DNA of 64,000 nucleotides from Lachnospiraceae bacterium (GTDB lineage: Bacteria; Bacillota; Clostridia; Lachnospirales; Lachnospiraceae), in the NCBI GenBank assembly GCA_021203465.1, contig JAJQBC010000142.1, positions 1 to 64,000 of the forward strand, written 5' to 3'. The notes below the pieces were generated by a model. That model did no database searches and was not told the DNA's origin. It was given only the letters and a program-made list of their open reading frames with translations. The position numbers and the translations under genes are program-made. This document shows positions 27,439-37,388 of the stretch, piece after piece. Position 1 is the stretch's first letter. Every line of letters starts with the position of its first letter.

Positions 27439-28974
27439 ATGCGTATTAGTATGCAGATTCTGGCGGACCGTGTCCGCCAGAATTATCCGGACTGTCATGT
27501 GGGAGAACTGTCCGATGAGATGAATCTCAAGCGTCCGCTTTTCTACCAGAATGGCGCAAGTCTCAAAAAAAATAAAGTGTATATTGCCCATGAGAGCGAC
27601 TTGTCAGGGGAAATCCTTAAGGCGCACGGCGATAATCTGCTGCTTGTGGTGGAGGAGGCCGGACGTGATCAGATGGAGCCGCCGCCCGGTGTCGTTGCCT
27701 TTGGGGAAGGCTGTGATCCCGAGGTGCTTTTTAACACGGTGCAGCGCGTCTTTGACACTTACGACGCCTGGGATGAGCGGATGCAGAGCATGGCGCTCTC
27801 GGAGAGCACGATGAAAGCGCTTCTTGACGCTTCGTATCGGATCTTTCATAATCCGATGATGGTTGCCACAAAGGAGGGCTTTGTGGTGGATCACAGCTCT
27901 CTGATGGATTCGGTGGCGGAGCTTCAGCAGGCATTGCAGCGCAGCTGTATTCCGGAGAATGTAGTGGCGGAGGATTCCGCGCAGGTGCAGCGTTATCAGG
28001 ATCCGGAGACCGGAAGGAACTACCTGTTCGTAGAACTCTATGATAAGAACCGCAATGCTTATCGGCTCATTCTGATGGAGACCTCGCGTCGGCTGAAGAG
28101 TTCCGATGGGTACCTGTTGTTGCATCTTTCCAAGTATATTGAGCAGATGGTGGAACGCTTCACGGTGGTGCAGCCGGAGGTCAGCTATACGCTGGATCGT
28201 CTGCTGTCCAATGTCCTGACCGACGATAAGATTGAGAAGTCTTCCCTGCGCGCGCGTTTCCAGAGCTTTCACTGGGAGGAATGCCACAGCTATTTCTGTA
28301 TGAACATCCACGTGTCGACAGTTGGTCGGCAGAATCTGACAGTGATCCAGTTCATCTGCAATCGGATCGAGGGCTTGATAGCGGGAAGTTGCGCGTTTTT
28401 TATGGATGAGCGGATTGTGGTCTGCGTGAATCTGTCAATGGGAGGGACGAAGCTGGAGGATGCGCTGGAGTCAGTGTCCGGTTTTTTGAAGGACAGTTAT
28501 CTGAAGGCCGGTATCAGCTATGCCTTTACCGGACTGGGCGCGATGAGGCAGTATTACCTACAGTCCAGTATCGCGCTGGAGGAGGGAATGAAGCGCTATC
28601 CGCTGCGCTGGGTGAACCGTTTTGAGGATATTGCCCTCGATTATCTGATGGGGAAGTGCACGGAGCTGCTCGAGCCGGAGGTTGTCTGCAGCCGTGCGGT
28701 GTTGACTTTGAGGGAATATGATCAGGAGCACAAGACTGACTATTACGAGACGCTGCGCACCTATATTTCCTGCCAGATGAATGCGGTGCAGGCGGCGAAG
28801 ACGCTCTTTATCCATCGCAGCACTTTTCTATATCGGATGGCGCATATTAAAGAGCTGATTCAGATCGATCTCGACGATCCAAACCAGCTCCTGTATCTTC
28901 TGCTGACCTATCGGCTACTGGAATCGGAGGAGGAAAGATCCGCCAGCTCCGACAGCGATTCCCAATCTTCATAG
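27439..28974 (+). CDS. PucR-type helix-turn-helix transcriptional regulator
   Basis: C-terminal LREYDQEHKTDYYETLRTYISCQMNAVQAAKTLFIHRSTFLYRMAHIKELI; starts 3 nt after folD. Confidence 0.85.
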   Translation: MRISMQILADRVRQNYPDCHVGELSDEMNLKRPLFYQNGASLKKNKVYIAHESDLSGEILKAHGDNLLLVVEEAGRDQMEPPPGVVAFGEGCDPEVLFNTVQRVFDTYDAWDERMQSMALSESTMKALLDASYRIFHNPMMVATKEGFVVDHSSLMDSVAELQQALQRSCIPENVVAEDSAQVQRYQDPETGRNYLFVELYDKNRNAYRLILMETSRRLKSSDGYLLLHLSKYIEQMVERFTVVQPEVSYTLDRLLSNVLTDDKIEKSSLRARFQSFHWEECHSYFCMNIHVSTVGRQNLTVIQFICNRIEGLIAGSCAFFMDERIVVCVNLSMGGTKLEDALESVSGFLKDSYLKAGISYAFTGLGAMRQYYLQSSIALEEGMKRYPLRWVNRFEDIALDYLMGKCTELLEPEVVCSRAVLTLREYDQEHKTDYYETLRTYISCQMNAVQAAKTLFIHRSTFLYRMAHIKELIQIDLDDPNQLLYLLLTYRLLESEEERSASSDSDSQSS

Positions 28975-30860
28975 AGGCCGTCCAGCTCCTGCCGGATGGC
29001 TTCTTTTTCAGAGGAGAGTTCTGTCACTTTTGCGACATCAGTGAAGATGTCTTCACGTGCAAGAAGGGCGTCGATCTCGCCGTCTCTCTTTTCCAGCTCC
29101 TCGATACGGAGTTCTGTGCGTTTCAGGTCACTCTGTATCTTTCGCAGGCGCGCTTGTTCTTCCTTCTGCTGCTGCCAGTCGAGCTTTGCATCGCTTTCGG
29201 AGAGTGAGGGGGTGTTTTCACCGGGTTTTGCCGCGGTGCCGGTGAAATTCGTCATGTTTTCCTTTTTTTCCAGATAATAGTCGTAATTTCCGAGATATTC
29301 TGTCAGCGTCTGATCGTTCAGGTCGAGTACGCGCGTGGCGACTGCGTTAATAAAATAGCGGTCGTGCGAGACGAAGAGTACGGTGCCGGTGTAGTGGTTC
29401 AGCGCGTCCTCGAGCACTTCCTTCGAGACGATGTCGAGGTGGTTGGTCGGCTCATCGAGAATCAGAAAATTTGCCTCGGAGAGCATCAGTTTCGCGAGGG
29501 AGACGCGTCCCCGCTCGCCGCCGCTTAAGGAGCTGATGCGCTTGAACACGTCGTCGCCCGTGAAGAGAAAGGCAGCCAGTACACCTCGGATTTTGGTGTT
29601 GTTCAGCGTCGGATAGGCGTCGGACATCTCCTCAAAGACTGTCTTTTCCATATGAAGAACATGGTGTTCCTGATCATAGTAGCCGATCTGCACGCGGGAG
29701 CCGAGATACACCTCGCCGGCGTCCGCGGGGATCACGTCGTTCAGAATCTTCAGGATCGTTGTCTTGCCCGTCCCGTTTGCGCCGATCAGCGCGACGCGCT
29801 CGCCGCGTTTGATCTCAAAATTCAGGTCTGAGAATAATGTCTGCGGCGGGAAGGTTTTCGCGAGATTCAGAACAGTCAGCACGTCGTTGCCGCTCGTGAT
29901 GCGCGGCTCGAGATGGATGCGCATGTCCGCTTTGGTCTCGGAGGGGCGTTCAAGTACTTCCATTTTGTCCAGCATCTTTTCACGGCTCTCCGCGCGTCGG
30001 ATGGACTTCTCGCGGTTGAAGGATTTCAGCTTCGTGATGACCTCCTCCTGATGGCGGATTTCTCGCTGCTGGTTCAGCCAGGCATGCATACGCGCCTCAC
30101 GGATCTGTGCTTTCTTCTGCGCGTACTGCGTGTAGTTGCCGGAGAAGACCGTGACCTCGCCCTGGTCGATCTCGATGATCTTCGTGACGACGCGGTTTAG
30201 GAAATAGCGGTCGTGGGAGACGATCAGCACCGCACCGGGATAATTCATAAGAAAGGTCTCAAGCCAGGTGATCGAGCCCATGTCGAGGTGATTCGTCGGC
30301 TCGTCCAGCAGGATGAGATCCGGACGGGTGAGCAAAAGCTTACCGAGCGCGACGCGGGTCTTCTGACCGCCGGAGAGAGTCTGAACATGTTTCCCGAAAT
30401 CCTCCTCACCAAAGCCCAGCCCTTTTAGCACGCCAGTGATCTCGCTCTTCCAGGCGTATCCGTTTTTCTCTTCAAATTTGCGGCTCAGCTCGGCGTAGCG
30501 CTCCATCAGCTCCTGCAGCTCCTCATCCTGCGCGCGTTTCATGGAGATCTCGGCGTCTCGCATCTGTTCCTCCAGCTCGAGAACATCCTGCTTGACAGTC
30601 AGAAGCTCATCGAAGATCGTACTGTCGCTCTCCATCTCCTGATACTGTGCGAGGTAGCCGACGCTGCAGCCCCGCGTGAGGACAGCCTGCCCTTCATCCG
30701 CGGGCATTTTCCCCATGATGATCCGAAGGAGCGTGGATTTTCCGGCTCCGTTGATGCCGACGATGGCGGCTTTTTCCCGTTCTTCTATATGAAAAGAGGC
30801 GTTTTTCAGAACCTCGTGGTCCCCGAACGCCTTGCTGATATGCTGGCAGGATAAAATCAT
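28908..30860 (-). CDS. ABC-F family ATP-binding cassette protein
   Basis: Two ATPase domains (GINGAGKST, LSGGQKTRVALGKLLL; GANGTGKTT, LSGGERGRVSLAKLML), no TM segments. Confidence 0.93.
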   Translation of the reverse strand: MILSCQHISKAFGDHEVLKNASFHIEEREKAAIVGINGAGKSTLLRIIMGKMPADEGQAVLTRGCSVGYLAQYQEMESDSTIFDELLTVKQDVLELEEQMRDAEISMKRAQDEELQELMERYAELSRKFEEKNGYAWKSEITGVLKGLGFGEEDFGKHVQTLSGGQKTRVALGKLLLTRPDLILLDEPTNHLDMGSITWLETFLMNYPGAVLIVSHDRYFLNRVVTKIIEIDQGEVTVFSGNYTQYAQKKAQIREARMHAWLNQQREIRHQEEVITKLKSFNREKSIRRAESREKMLDKMEVLERPSETKADMRIHLEPRITSGNDVLTVLNLAKTFPPQTLFSDLNFEIKRGERVALIGANGTGKTTILKILNDVIPADAGEVYLGSRVQIGYYDQEHHVLHMEKTVFEEMSDAYPTLNNTKIRGVLAAFLFTGDDVFKRISSLSGGERGRVSLAKLMLSEANFLILDEPTNHLDIVSKEVLEDALNHYTGTVLFVSHDRYFINAVATRVLDLNDQTLTEYLGNYDYYLEKKENMTNFTGTAAKPGENTPSLSESDAKLDWQQQKEEQARLRKIQSDLKRTELRIEELEKRDGEIDALLAREDIFTDVAKVTELSSEKEAIRQELDGLYEDWESLSELADLSSSDSSSR

Positions 30861-31054
30861 GGCGGCTCCTGTTTACTGTTGATAATATTTGATTATGTAT
30901 GCCTCCTGCATGGACAGGAAGTCTGCATAAAGATTCCTGAGACAAATGCTATGATACCCGAAAGATAAAAAAAAGGCAAGAGCTTTTGCTTTCTCTTGCT
31001 ATTTGCTGATTATTTTAGTATAATTTTAAAAGAATGTTTCGGAGGAGGTAAGTA

Positions 31055-33130
31055 ATGAACGTTTACACAACAGACAGTATCCGCAATGTAGTGATTTTGG
31101 GGCACGGGGGCAGCGGAAAGACCAGCTTGGTGGAAGCGATGGCGCATGTGTCCGGGCTGACCAGCCGTCTCGGGAAAGTCGCAGATGGCACGACCATCAG
31201 CGATTATGATAAAGAGGAGATTAAGCGTAAGTTTTCGATCAACACTTCGGTTGTCCCGCTTATCTGGGAGAATGCGAAGATCAATATTCTGGACACGCCG
31301 GGTTACTTCGACTTTGTAGGGGAGGTCGAGGAGGCGGTCGCAGTCGCGGACGCCGCGGTCATCGTCGTTTCCGGCAAGGCGGGGGTCGAGGTCGGTACGG
31401 AGAAGGCCTGGGAATACTGCGAGAAATACAAACTGCCGCGCATGTTCTTTGTTTCCGACATGAATGTGGACAATGCTTCCTTCCGTGCGGTTGTCGAGCG
31501 CCTGACCGAGCTCTATGGCAAGAAGATCGCACCCTTCTATCAGCCGATCCGTGAACATGAGAAGTTTGTCGGCTACGTGAATGTGATGAAGATGGAGGGC
31601 CGCAGATTTACGGGTATTGGAAAGAGAGAGCCCTGCGACATTCCGGATTACTGCAAGCCGAACCTTGAGATTTACCGCGAGGCCATGATGGACGCGGTCG
31701 CGGAGACCAGCGAGGAGTTCATGGAGCGCTATTTTGAGGGCGATGAGTTCTCCGTCGCAGAGATTCGTTCCGCGATGAAGATGAATGTCATGGACGGCAG
31801 TATCGTTCCGGTGACGATGGGATCCAGCATGGAGCTGCGCAATATACATAATGTAATGAACGATATCGTGGAGCTGTTCCCTTCGCCGGACAAGAAGAGC
31901 TGCGCAGGTGTCAATATGAAGACGAACGAAATCTTCCAGGCGGATTACAATTTCTCCAAGGCGAAGTCCGCGTATGTTTTCAAGACAATCGCCGATCCGT
32001 TTATTGGAAAATATTCTCTGGTCAAGGTTTGCTCCGGCGTGTTGAAGTCGGATGACGTCCTGTACAACAGCAGCACCGAGAGTGAGGAGAAGGTGAATAA
32101 GCTCTATGTGATGCGCGGCAACAAGCCGGAGGAGATCGGCGAGCTCCACGCAGGAGATATCGGCGCACTCGGCAAGGCGAGCTGCAGGACCGGCGACAGC
32201 CTCTCGACAAAGGCGACGCCGATCGTCTATGGCAAGACCGAGCTCTCACAGCCATACACCTATATGGCTTACCGTGCGAAGAAGAAGGGTGAGGAGGACA
32301 AGATCGCCCAGGCGCTCGCGAAGATCATGGATGAGGATTTGACAGTCCGCACGGTCAACGACGGGCAGAACCGCCAGACACTTCTCTACGGTATGGGCGA
32401 CCAGCATCTTTCGGTTATCGTCAGCACTCTGCAGGAGAAATACAAGGTAGAGGTCGAGCTGGTGAAGCCCAAGGTGGCGTTTAAGGAGACGATCCGCAAG
32501 AAATCGGATGTAGAATACAAGCACAAAAAGCAGTCCGGCGGCCACGGCCAGTACGGTCATGTCAAGATGACTTTTGAGCCCTCCGGCGATCTCGAGACTC
32601 CCTATGTGTTCGAGCAGAAGGTTGTCGGCGGCGCGGTACCGAAGAACTACTTCCCAGCGGTTGAGAAGGGTATTCAGGACTCTGTGCTCGCGGGACCGTT
32701 GGCGGGTTATCCGGTCGTCGGCGTCCGGGCAACGCTCTACGACGGTTCCTACCATGCGGTTGACTCGTCCGAGATGGCATTCAAGACGGCGTCGGTTCAG
32801 GCTTTCAAGAAGGGATTTATGGAGGCTTCCCCGATTCTTCTCGAGCCGATCGAGACGGTGACGGTTCTTGTGCCGGATAAATACACCGGCGACGTGATGG
32901 GCGATCTGAATAAGAGAAGAGGGCGCGTGCTCGGCATGAATCCGGCGGGCGGCGGCAAGACCGAAGTCGTGGCGGAGGTTCCGATGATGGAACTCTTCGG
33001 CTATTCGACGGATCTCCGCTCGATGACCGGCGGCAGCGGCGTTTACTCCTATGAGTTCGCACGTTATGAGCAGGCACCGTCCGATGTGCAGGAGAAGGAG
33101 GTTGCGGCGAGAGCTGCGGCCGAGGCATAA
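31055..33130 (+). CDS. Elongation factor G-like translational GTPase
   Basis: GHGGSGKTSLVEAM, DTPGYFDFVGEVEEA, KKQSGGHGQYGHVKMTFEP. Confidence 0.9.
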   Translation: MNVYTTDSIRNVVILGHGGSGKTSLVEAMAHVSGLTSRLGKVADGTTISDYDKEEIKRKFSINTSVVPLIWENAKINILDTPGYFDFVGEVEEAVAVADAAVIVVSGKAGVEVGTEKAWEYCEKYKLPRMFFVSDMNVDNASFRAVVERLTELYGKKIAPFYQPIREHEKFVGYVNVMKMEGRRFTGIGKREPCDIPDYCKPNLEIYREAMMDAVAETSEEFMERYFEGDEFSVAEIRSAMKMNVMDGSIVPVTMGSSMELRNIHNVMNDIVELFPSPDKKSCAGVNMKTNEIFQADYNFSKAKSAYVFKTIADPFIGKYSLVKVCSGVLKSDDVLYNSSTESEEKVNKLYVMRGNKPEEIGELHAGDIGALGKASCRTGDSLSTKATPIVYGKTELSQPYTYMAYRAKKKGEEDKIAQALAKIMDEDLTVRTVNDGQNRQTLLYGMGDQHLSVIVSTLQEKYKVEVELVKPKVAFKETIRKKSDVEYKHKKQSGGHGQYGHVKMTFEPSGDLETPYVFEQKVVGGAVPKNYFPAVEKGIQDSVLAGPLAGYPVVGVRATLYDGSYHAVDSSEMAFKTASVQAFKKGFMEASPILLEPIETVTVLVPDKYTGDVMGDLNKRRGRVLGMNPAGGGKTEVVAEVPMMELFGYSTDLRSMTGGSGVYSYEFARYEQAPSDVQEKEVAARAAAEA

Positions 33131-33345
33131 GGATATTGGCAGTTTCCTAAAGTTTTGCAGGTCTCAAAGTCCTGGATGAGAATGTCCGGAAGCGTGATTC
33201 CTGGAGACCGGTACAGCGTTTTGGGCTCCCTGGTGCATCGGCTCTGTGCTGCAATATTCGATCCAGGATTTTCAGACCCTGATATTGCTGAGAAAAGACA
33301 TTGTCCCGGAAAGGGCGATGTCTTTTTCCGGGTAAGAGGGATAAA

Positions 33346-34593
33346 ATGATGAAGAAATACCTGAAAATCTGTTTGGAGAGAGTGTGGCTCCTGCTGCGAT
33401 GGCTGCTGGTAGCGGGTGTGACGGGAATTTTGCTGGGAATTCTGGGCGGCCTGTTCGGGCGCTGCATCAGTCTGGTGACAGCTTTCCGCGGGACGCATTC
33501 ATGGATGTTGTATCTGCTCCCACTTGCGGGACTTCTGATCGTGGCGCTCTACCGCCTTGACCCCTATAAATCCAGTACAAATGTTGTATTGGAGGGTGTC
33601 AGCTCAGACTCCTACGTACCGCTTCGCATGGCGCCGCTGATCACGGCGGCGACAGTGCTGACGCACGCCTGCGGCGGTTCTGCCGGGCGCGAGGGCGCTG
33701 CGCTGCAGCTCGGTGGCAGTATCGGAGGGACGCTGGGTAGATTTCTGAAGCTCGACGAGTATGACCGCAGGCTGATGATTATGTGCGGCATGAGCGCAGG
33801 CTTCTCGGCGTTGTTCGGCACGCCGCTGGCCGCGACGGTTTTTTCCATGGAAGTCATCAGCGTCGGCATCATGCAGTACGCGGCGATTGTTCCCTGTGCG
33901 CTCGCCTCTCTGACAGCCGCTGCGGTTGCGGAGATGGTCGGGGCGGAGGGTGAGCACTTTGTGATTACGGACATTCCGAAATTCACGATTTCGAGCGCGG
34001 GCTTTGTGATTCTCTTCGCGGTCGCCTGTGCTGCGGTCAGCATCCTGTTCTGCCTGATTCTGCACAAGACCGAGCATCTTTATCACAAATATATTCCGAA
34101 CGAGTGGCTGCGTGTGGTCGCGGGTGCGTTGCTGATTATCCTGATGACTTGCCTGCTCGGCACGACCGATTATCTTGGAACAGGCATGAGCGTGATTGAA
34201 CGGGCTGTAGGCGGAGAGACCGTGGCCGCCGCCTTTCTGATCAAAATGGTGTTCACCGCCGTCACGCTCGGCTGCGGTTTCAAGGGCGGAGAGATCGTCC
34301 CGACGCTCTTCGTCGGCGCGACTTTCGGCTGCCTCATCGGCCAAATCTTTGGCTTCTCGCCGTCTCTCGCCGCGGCCTGCGGCATGGCGGCCCTGTTCTG
34401 CGGTGTGACGAACTGTCCGCTCTCATCGTTGTTTCTCAGCTTCGAACTTTTCGGCTTTGAGGCGATGCCGTATTTCCTGTTGGTCGTTGCGGTGAGCTAT
34501 ATGGAGTCCGGCTACTTCGGACTTTATCATAGCCAGAAGATCCTGTACTCGAAGACGAAGCTGCAGTTCATCAACCGAAAGACGAAGGAGTGA
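33346..34593 (+). CDS. ClC family chloride channel/transporter
   Basis: GGSAGREGAALQLGGSIGG, GTPLAATVFSMEV, CGFKGGEIVPTLFVGATFG. Confidence 0.93.
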   Translation: MMKKYLKICLERVWLLLRWLLVAGVTGILLGILGGLFGRCISLVTAFRGTHSWMLYLLPLAGLLIVALYRLDPYKSSTNVVLEGVSSDSYVPLRMAPLITAATVLTHACGGSAGREGAALQLGGSIGGTLGRFLKLDEYDRRLMIMCGMSAGFSALFGTPLAATVFSMEVISVGIMQYAAIVPCALASLTAAAVAEMVGAEGEHFVITDIPKFTISSAGFVILFAVACAAVSILFCLILHKTEHLYHKYIPNEWLRVVAGALLIILMTCLLGTTDYLGTGMSVIERAVGGETVAAAFLIKMVFTAVTLGCGFKGGEIVPTLFVGATFGCLIGQIFGFSPSLAAACGMAALFCGVTNCPLSSLFLSFELFGFEAMPYFLLVVAVSYMESGYFGLYHSQKILYSKTKLQFINRKTKE

Positions 34594-34600
34594 AAGGAGT

Positions 34601-35227
34601 ATGAGACAGCAGGGAAGCATTAAGCGCGAGGATATGCTGGAGCTCACCAGAAGAATGACTTTAAGCAGAAATTGCTTCAGCAGGATCGCGGGAGCCTATT
34701 TTGACGAGGAGGGCTATGTGGACGGGAGTTTCAACCGCCATTTTAAACGGCTGACAGAGGCGGAGCAGAAGGAGAATCTTGAGATCGCGAAGACGATTCC
34801 CTTTTCGGAGACAAACGTACAGTTGAAGGAGTATGTGTTCGACGAGGCGGAGCAAAAGCCCGGCGGCGTCTGGCAGATGCTGATGGCGCTGCGAAACTGC
34901 GAATTGAAAAATGACGCGCTTCTCGAGACGCTGTATGAGATCACGGGCGAGCGGTATCAGTTGGGCAGCTCCTACGCTTTCTATCTTTTTTATGGCAGCT
35001 ATGACGTTCCGCGAAAGGGCACGGACAAGGAGAGCCAGTGGGAATCGGAGGAGGTCTACTCCTTCCTGGTCGGCGCCTACTGCCGGGTCAGCGGGGACTA
35101 CGAGCCGCAAAAGCCGGAGAGCGGCTTTCTCTTCCCGGCTTTTCGGAATCGCTGCGGGGACAGCGGCAGGATTGAGATCTACGGGGACGGGGGCGCGCTG
35201 CCAGCGCTGCTGGGCTGTAAGTTGTAA
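34601..35227 (+). CDS. DUF4317-like protein, short form
   Basis: LSRNCFSRIAGAYFDEEG...YDVPRKGTDKESQWESEEVYSFLVGAYC...SGFLFPAF; ends earlier than expected for the family. Confidence 0.6.
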   Translation: MRQQGSIKREDMLELTRRMTLSRNCFSRIAGAYFDEEGYVDGSFNRHFKRLTEAEQKENLEIAKTIPFSETNVQLKEYVFDEAEQKPGGVWQMLMALRNCELKNDALLETLYEITGERYQLGSSYAFYLFYGSYDVPRKGTDKESQWESEEVYSFLVGAYCRVSGDYEPQKPESGFLFPAFRNRCGDSGRIEIYGDGGALPALLGCKL

Positions 35228-35272
35228 GTGCTGTACTGACTCTGGGTGGTATGGATTTTTGCAATTTCGGTC

Positions 35273-35560
35273 TCAGCGCTTTGAGAACAGTTTCTGCGCT
35301 TTCTCGAGCGTACGATCCATCTGCGCCTGTTCCTCGGCGGATTTGCCCTCCTTCATGATGCGAAAGATGAGGTCAAACTCATCCCTGGTAAAGCTTAAGC
35401 CCCGGCGGCTCGCGGAGGCCGCCGCGCCCATCAAGACAGGCAGCATCTCCTTCTGAGAGGTCTTTCCCTCGAGTTGCTGTGCCAAGCTCATGAGAAGTTT
35501 CAACTTTTCGGGCGCGATCCTCTGTACGCGCTCATCGTAAAACCATTCCGGTGTGTTCAT
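35273..35560 (-). CDS. Hypothetical protein
   Basis: 95 aa; start overlaps the stop of the upstream gene (ATGA). Confidence 0.6.
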   Translation of the reverse strand: MNTPEWFYDERVQRIAPEKLKLLMSLAQQLEGKTSQKEMLPVLMGAAASASRRGLSFTRDEFDLIFRIMKEGKSAEEQAQMDRTLEKAQKLFSKR

Positions 35561-35892
35561 AGGTCGCCTTCTTTCTGACCGGGCATGTCGAAGGAGGAAA
35601 AGCTCTCGAACATTTCCCGGTACTGATCCATATTTTCAAAGATATCTATAAACTGTTCCATCTGCGAGAACTCCCCGGGTGGCAGGATATCCTTCAGGGA
35701 CTTCAGTAGGCTTTCTGCGTCGGGATTTTGCTGCCGGGGCGGGTTTTGCTCGTAGTAACGGGCTGTGCTGAGAAACTCCGTCCACTTGAGGAATATTGCC
35801 AGAATTTTTTGTGCGTCGGAGGGAAGAAAGGGCAGAAGGATTTTGAACAGCCTCAGTTCCGGTGGGAGAATTGTTTCCTCAAGTGATGTCAT
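35557..35892 (-). CDS. Hypothetical protein
   Basis: 111 aa; translationally coupled to the downstream ORF. Confidence 0.6.
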   Translation of the reverse strand: MTSLEETILPPELRLFKILLPFLPSDAQKILAIFLKWTEFLSTARYYEQNPPRQQNPDAESLLKSLKDILPPGEFSQMEQFIDIFENMDQYREMFESFSSFDMPGQKEGDL

Positions 35893-36125
35893 GTTTTTCA
35901 GCCCCTGTATTATATTTGACGGCAGGCCAGTATAAGCTGTTAATTCCGTTTATGGCGGCCTGTCGTAATAATAGTCCTGACAGTTTATAATATATATGAA
36001 TAAATAAGTGCAATCATGCTTTTTATGCGTTGAAGCTATAGAAAGCGATATGCTATTTTGACGTTCACTATGCCGAAAAGGTGGGGCTGCCGGGAGTCCC
36101 GGCAGCCCGCAGGGGTCATCGCGCG

Positions 36126-36359
36126 TCAGCAGCAGGAGCTACCGCAGCCGCCGAAGCCGTTCCCACAGAACAGGAGCAGAAGAATGATCCAGATGCAGCT
36201 GTTGTCACCGCAGCCGCAGCCGTCGCCGCCGAAGAGGCCGTTCCCATTTCCGCAGCACTCGCTCAGGAGAATCAGGATACAGATCCACGTGCAGCAAGAA
36301 CTGCCGCCGAAGAGCCCGCCGCTGCAACCGCAGCCGTTTCTCGAACTTAAATCAGCCAT
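36126..36359 (-). CDS. Small Cys/Gly-rich protein (resembling high-cysteine 'HCB' proteins of Clostridia)
   Basis: MADLSSRNGCGCSGGLFGGSSCCTWICILILLSECCG...; the start is preceded by GGAGGTTATC. Confidence 0.6.
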   Translation of the reverse strand: MADLSSRNGCGCSGGLFGGSSCCTWICILILLSECCGNGNGLFGGDGCGCGDNSCIWIILLLLFCGNGFGGCGSSCC

Positions 36360-36531
36360 ATGATAACCTCCAAAATCTATTTACACTTCATCATATGCAG
36401 GAATTTTATTTTGTGTTATACTTGGAAAGTCAGTGGAAAATCATAGCTATTCAGAACAGCAGGCTACAGACAGCCTTCTTCGAAGGCTCTATGCAGTTTC
36501 GTGTCAAATCTATAGTAGAGGAGTAAGGGAA

Positions 36532-37326
36532 ATGCCCGCAGCTTACGCACATTATCGATTTGGGAAAAAGGTTTACCGGGAGCTTCCCGAAAAGGAGCGG
36601 CAGATCATCCGGCAGGCGAAGGACGCCTTCCTGCTCGGGCTGCACGGCCCGGATCTTTTGTTTTACTACATTCCCATCTGTAAAAACAGGATCAATCAGC
36701 AGGGGACGCGGATGCACAGAGAGATCGCGGCGGATTTCTTTGAGCATGGCAGGGAGGAATATCGGCGGGAGCCGGATGCGGCGCTGCGCGCCTATCTGTA
36801 CGGATATATCTGTCACTTTATTCTGGACAGCGAGTGCCACTCTTATGTCAGCTATTATATGGAGGAAAAAGAGGTCGGGCATATCGAGATCGAGACGGAG
36901 CTGGACCGCTATCTGATGGAGCTGGATGGGCGTGATCCGCTTTGCTACGTGCCGATCCATCATCTAATCAGCCGCGCACACACGCGGGAGCAGATTTCCA
37001 GAATGTATGAGAGGGTATCGCCGCGGCAGATAGACACCTGTATCCGTGGTTTTCGCCGGACACTCCGTTTTTTTACCTGTGAAGATCCGCGAAAGGGGAG
37101 AGTGCTGAAAACCATTTCCCGCCTCGTGCGACAGGAGAAAGGGCTTGGCGGCCTCATCATGGACGGCGGGGTGAACCGAATTTGCCAGGAGAGCGACCTG
37201 TTCCTTGAGGATCGTCTGGAGAGGAGCGTCGCATCGACCGCAGAGGAGATTCGGAATTACAGCCGCGCGCTCGATGAAAACGCGCTCTTGTCGGCGCGGC
37301 TTTACCGAAATTATGACGGATGCTAA
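36532..37326 (+). CDS. Zinc-dependent phospholipase C family protein
   Basis: MPAAYAHYRFGKKVYRELP...LGLHGPDLLFYY...GYICHFILDSECHSYV; SD GAGGAGTAAGGGA. Confidence 0.8.
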   Translation: MPAAYAHYRFGKKVYRELPEKERQIIRQAKDAFLLGLHGPDLLFYYIPICKNRINQQGTRMHREIAADFFEHGREEYRREPDAALRAYLYGYICHFILDSECHSYVSYYMEEKEVGHIEIETELDRYLMELDGRDPLCYVPIHHLISRAHTREQISRMYERVSPRQIDTCIRGFRRTLRFFTCEDPRKGRVLKTISRLVRQEKGLGGLIMDGGVNRICQESDLFLEDRLERSVASTAEEIRNYSRALDENALLSARLYRNYDGC

Positions 37327-37388
37327 GAAGCTGTATAAGCCATTCCTTTCTATGCACTTTTTTGCCTTGTGTTTATATATTGAGTTCT

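Noticed and set aside
36058-36363. Plus-strand Pro/Gln- or Ala-rich ORFs (36058-36363, 36081-36350)
   Set aside because: The opposite strand encodes a small Cys/Gly-rich protein with a good SD; the plus-strand translations are shadows of it.
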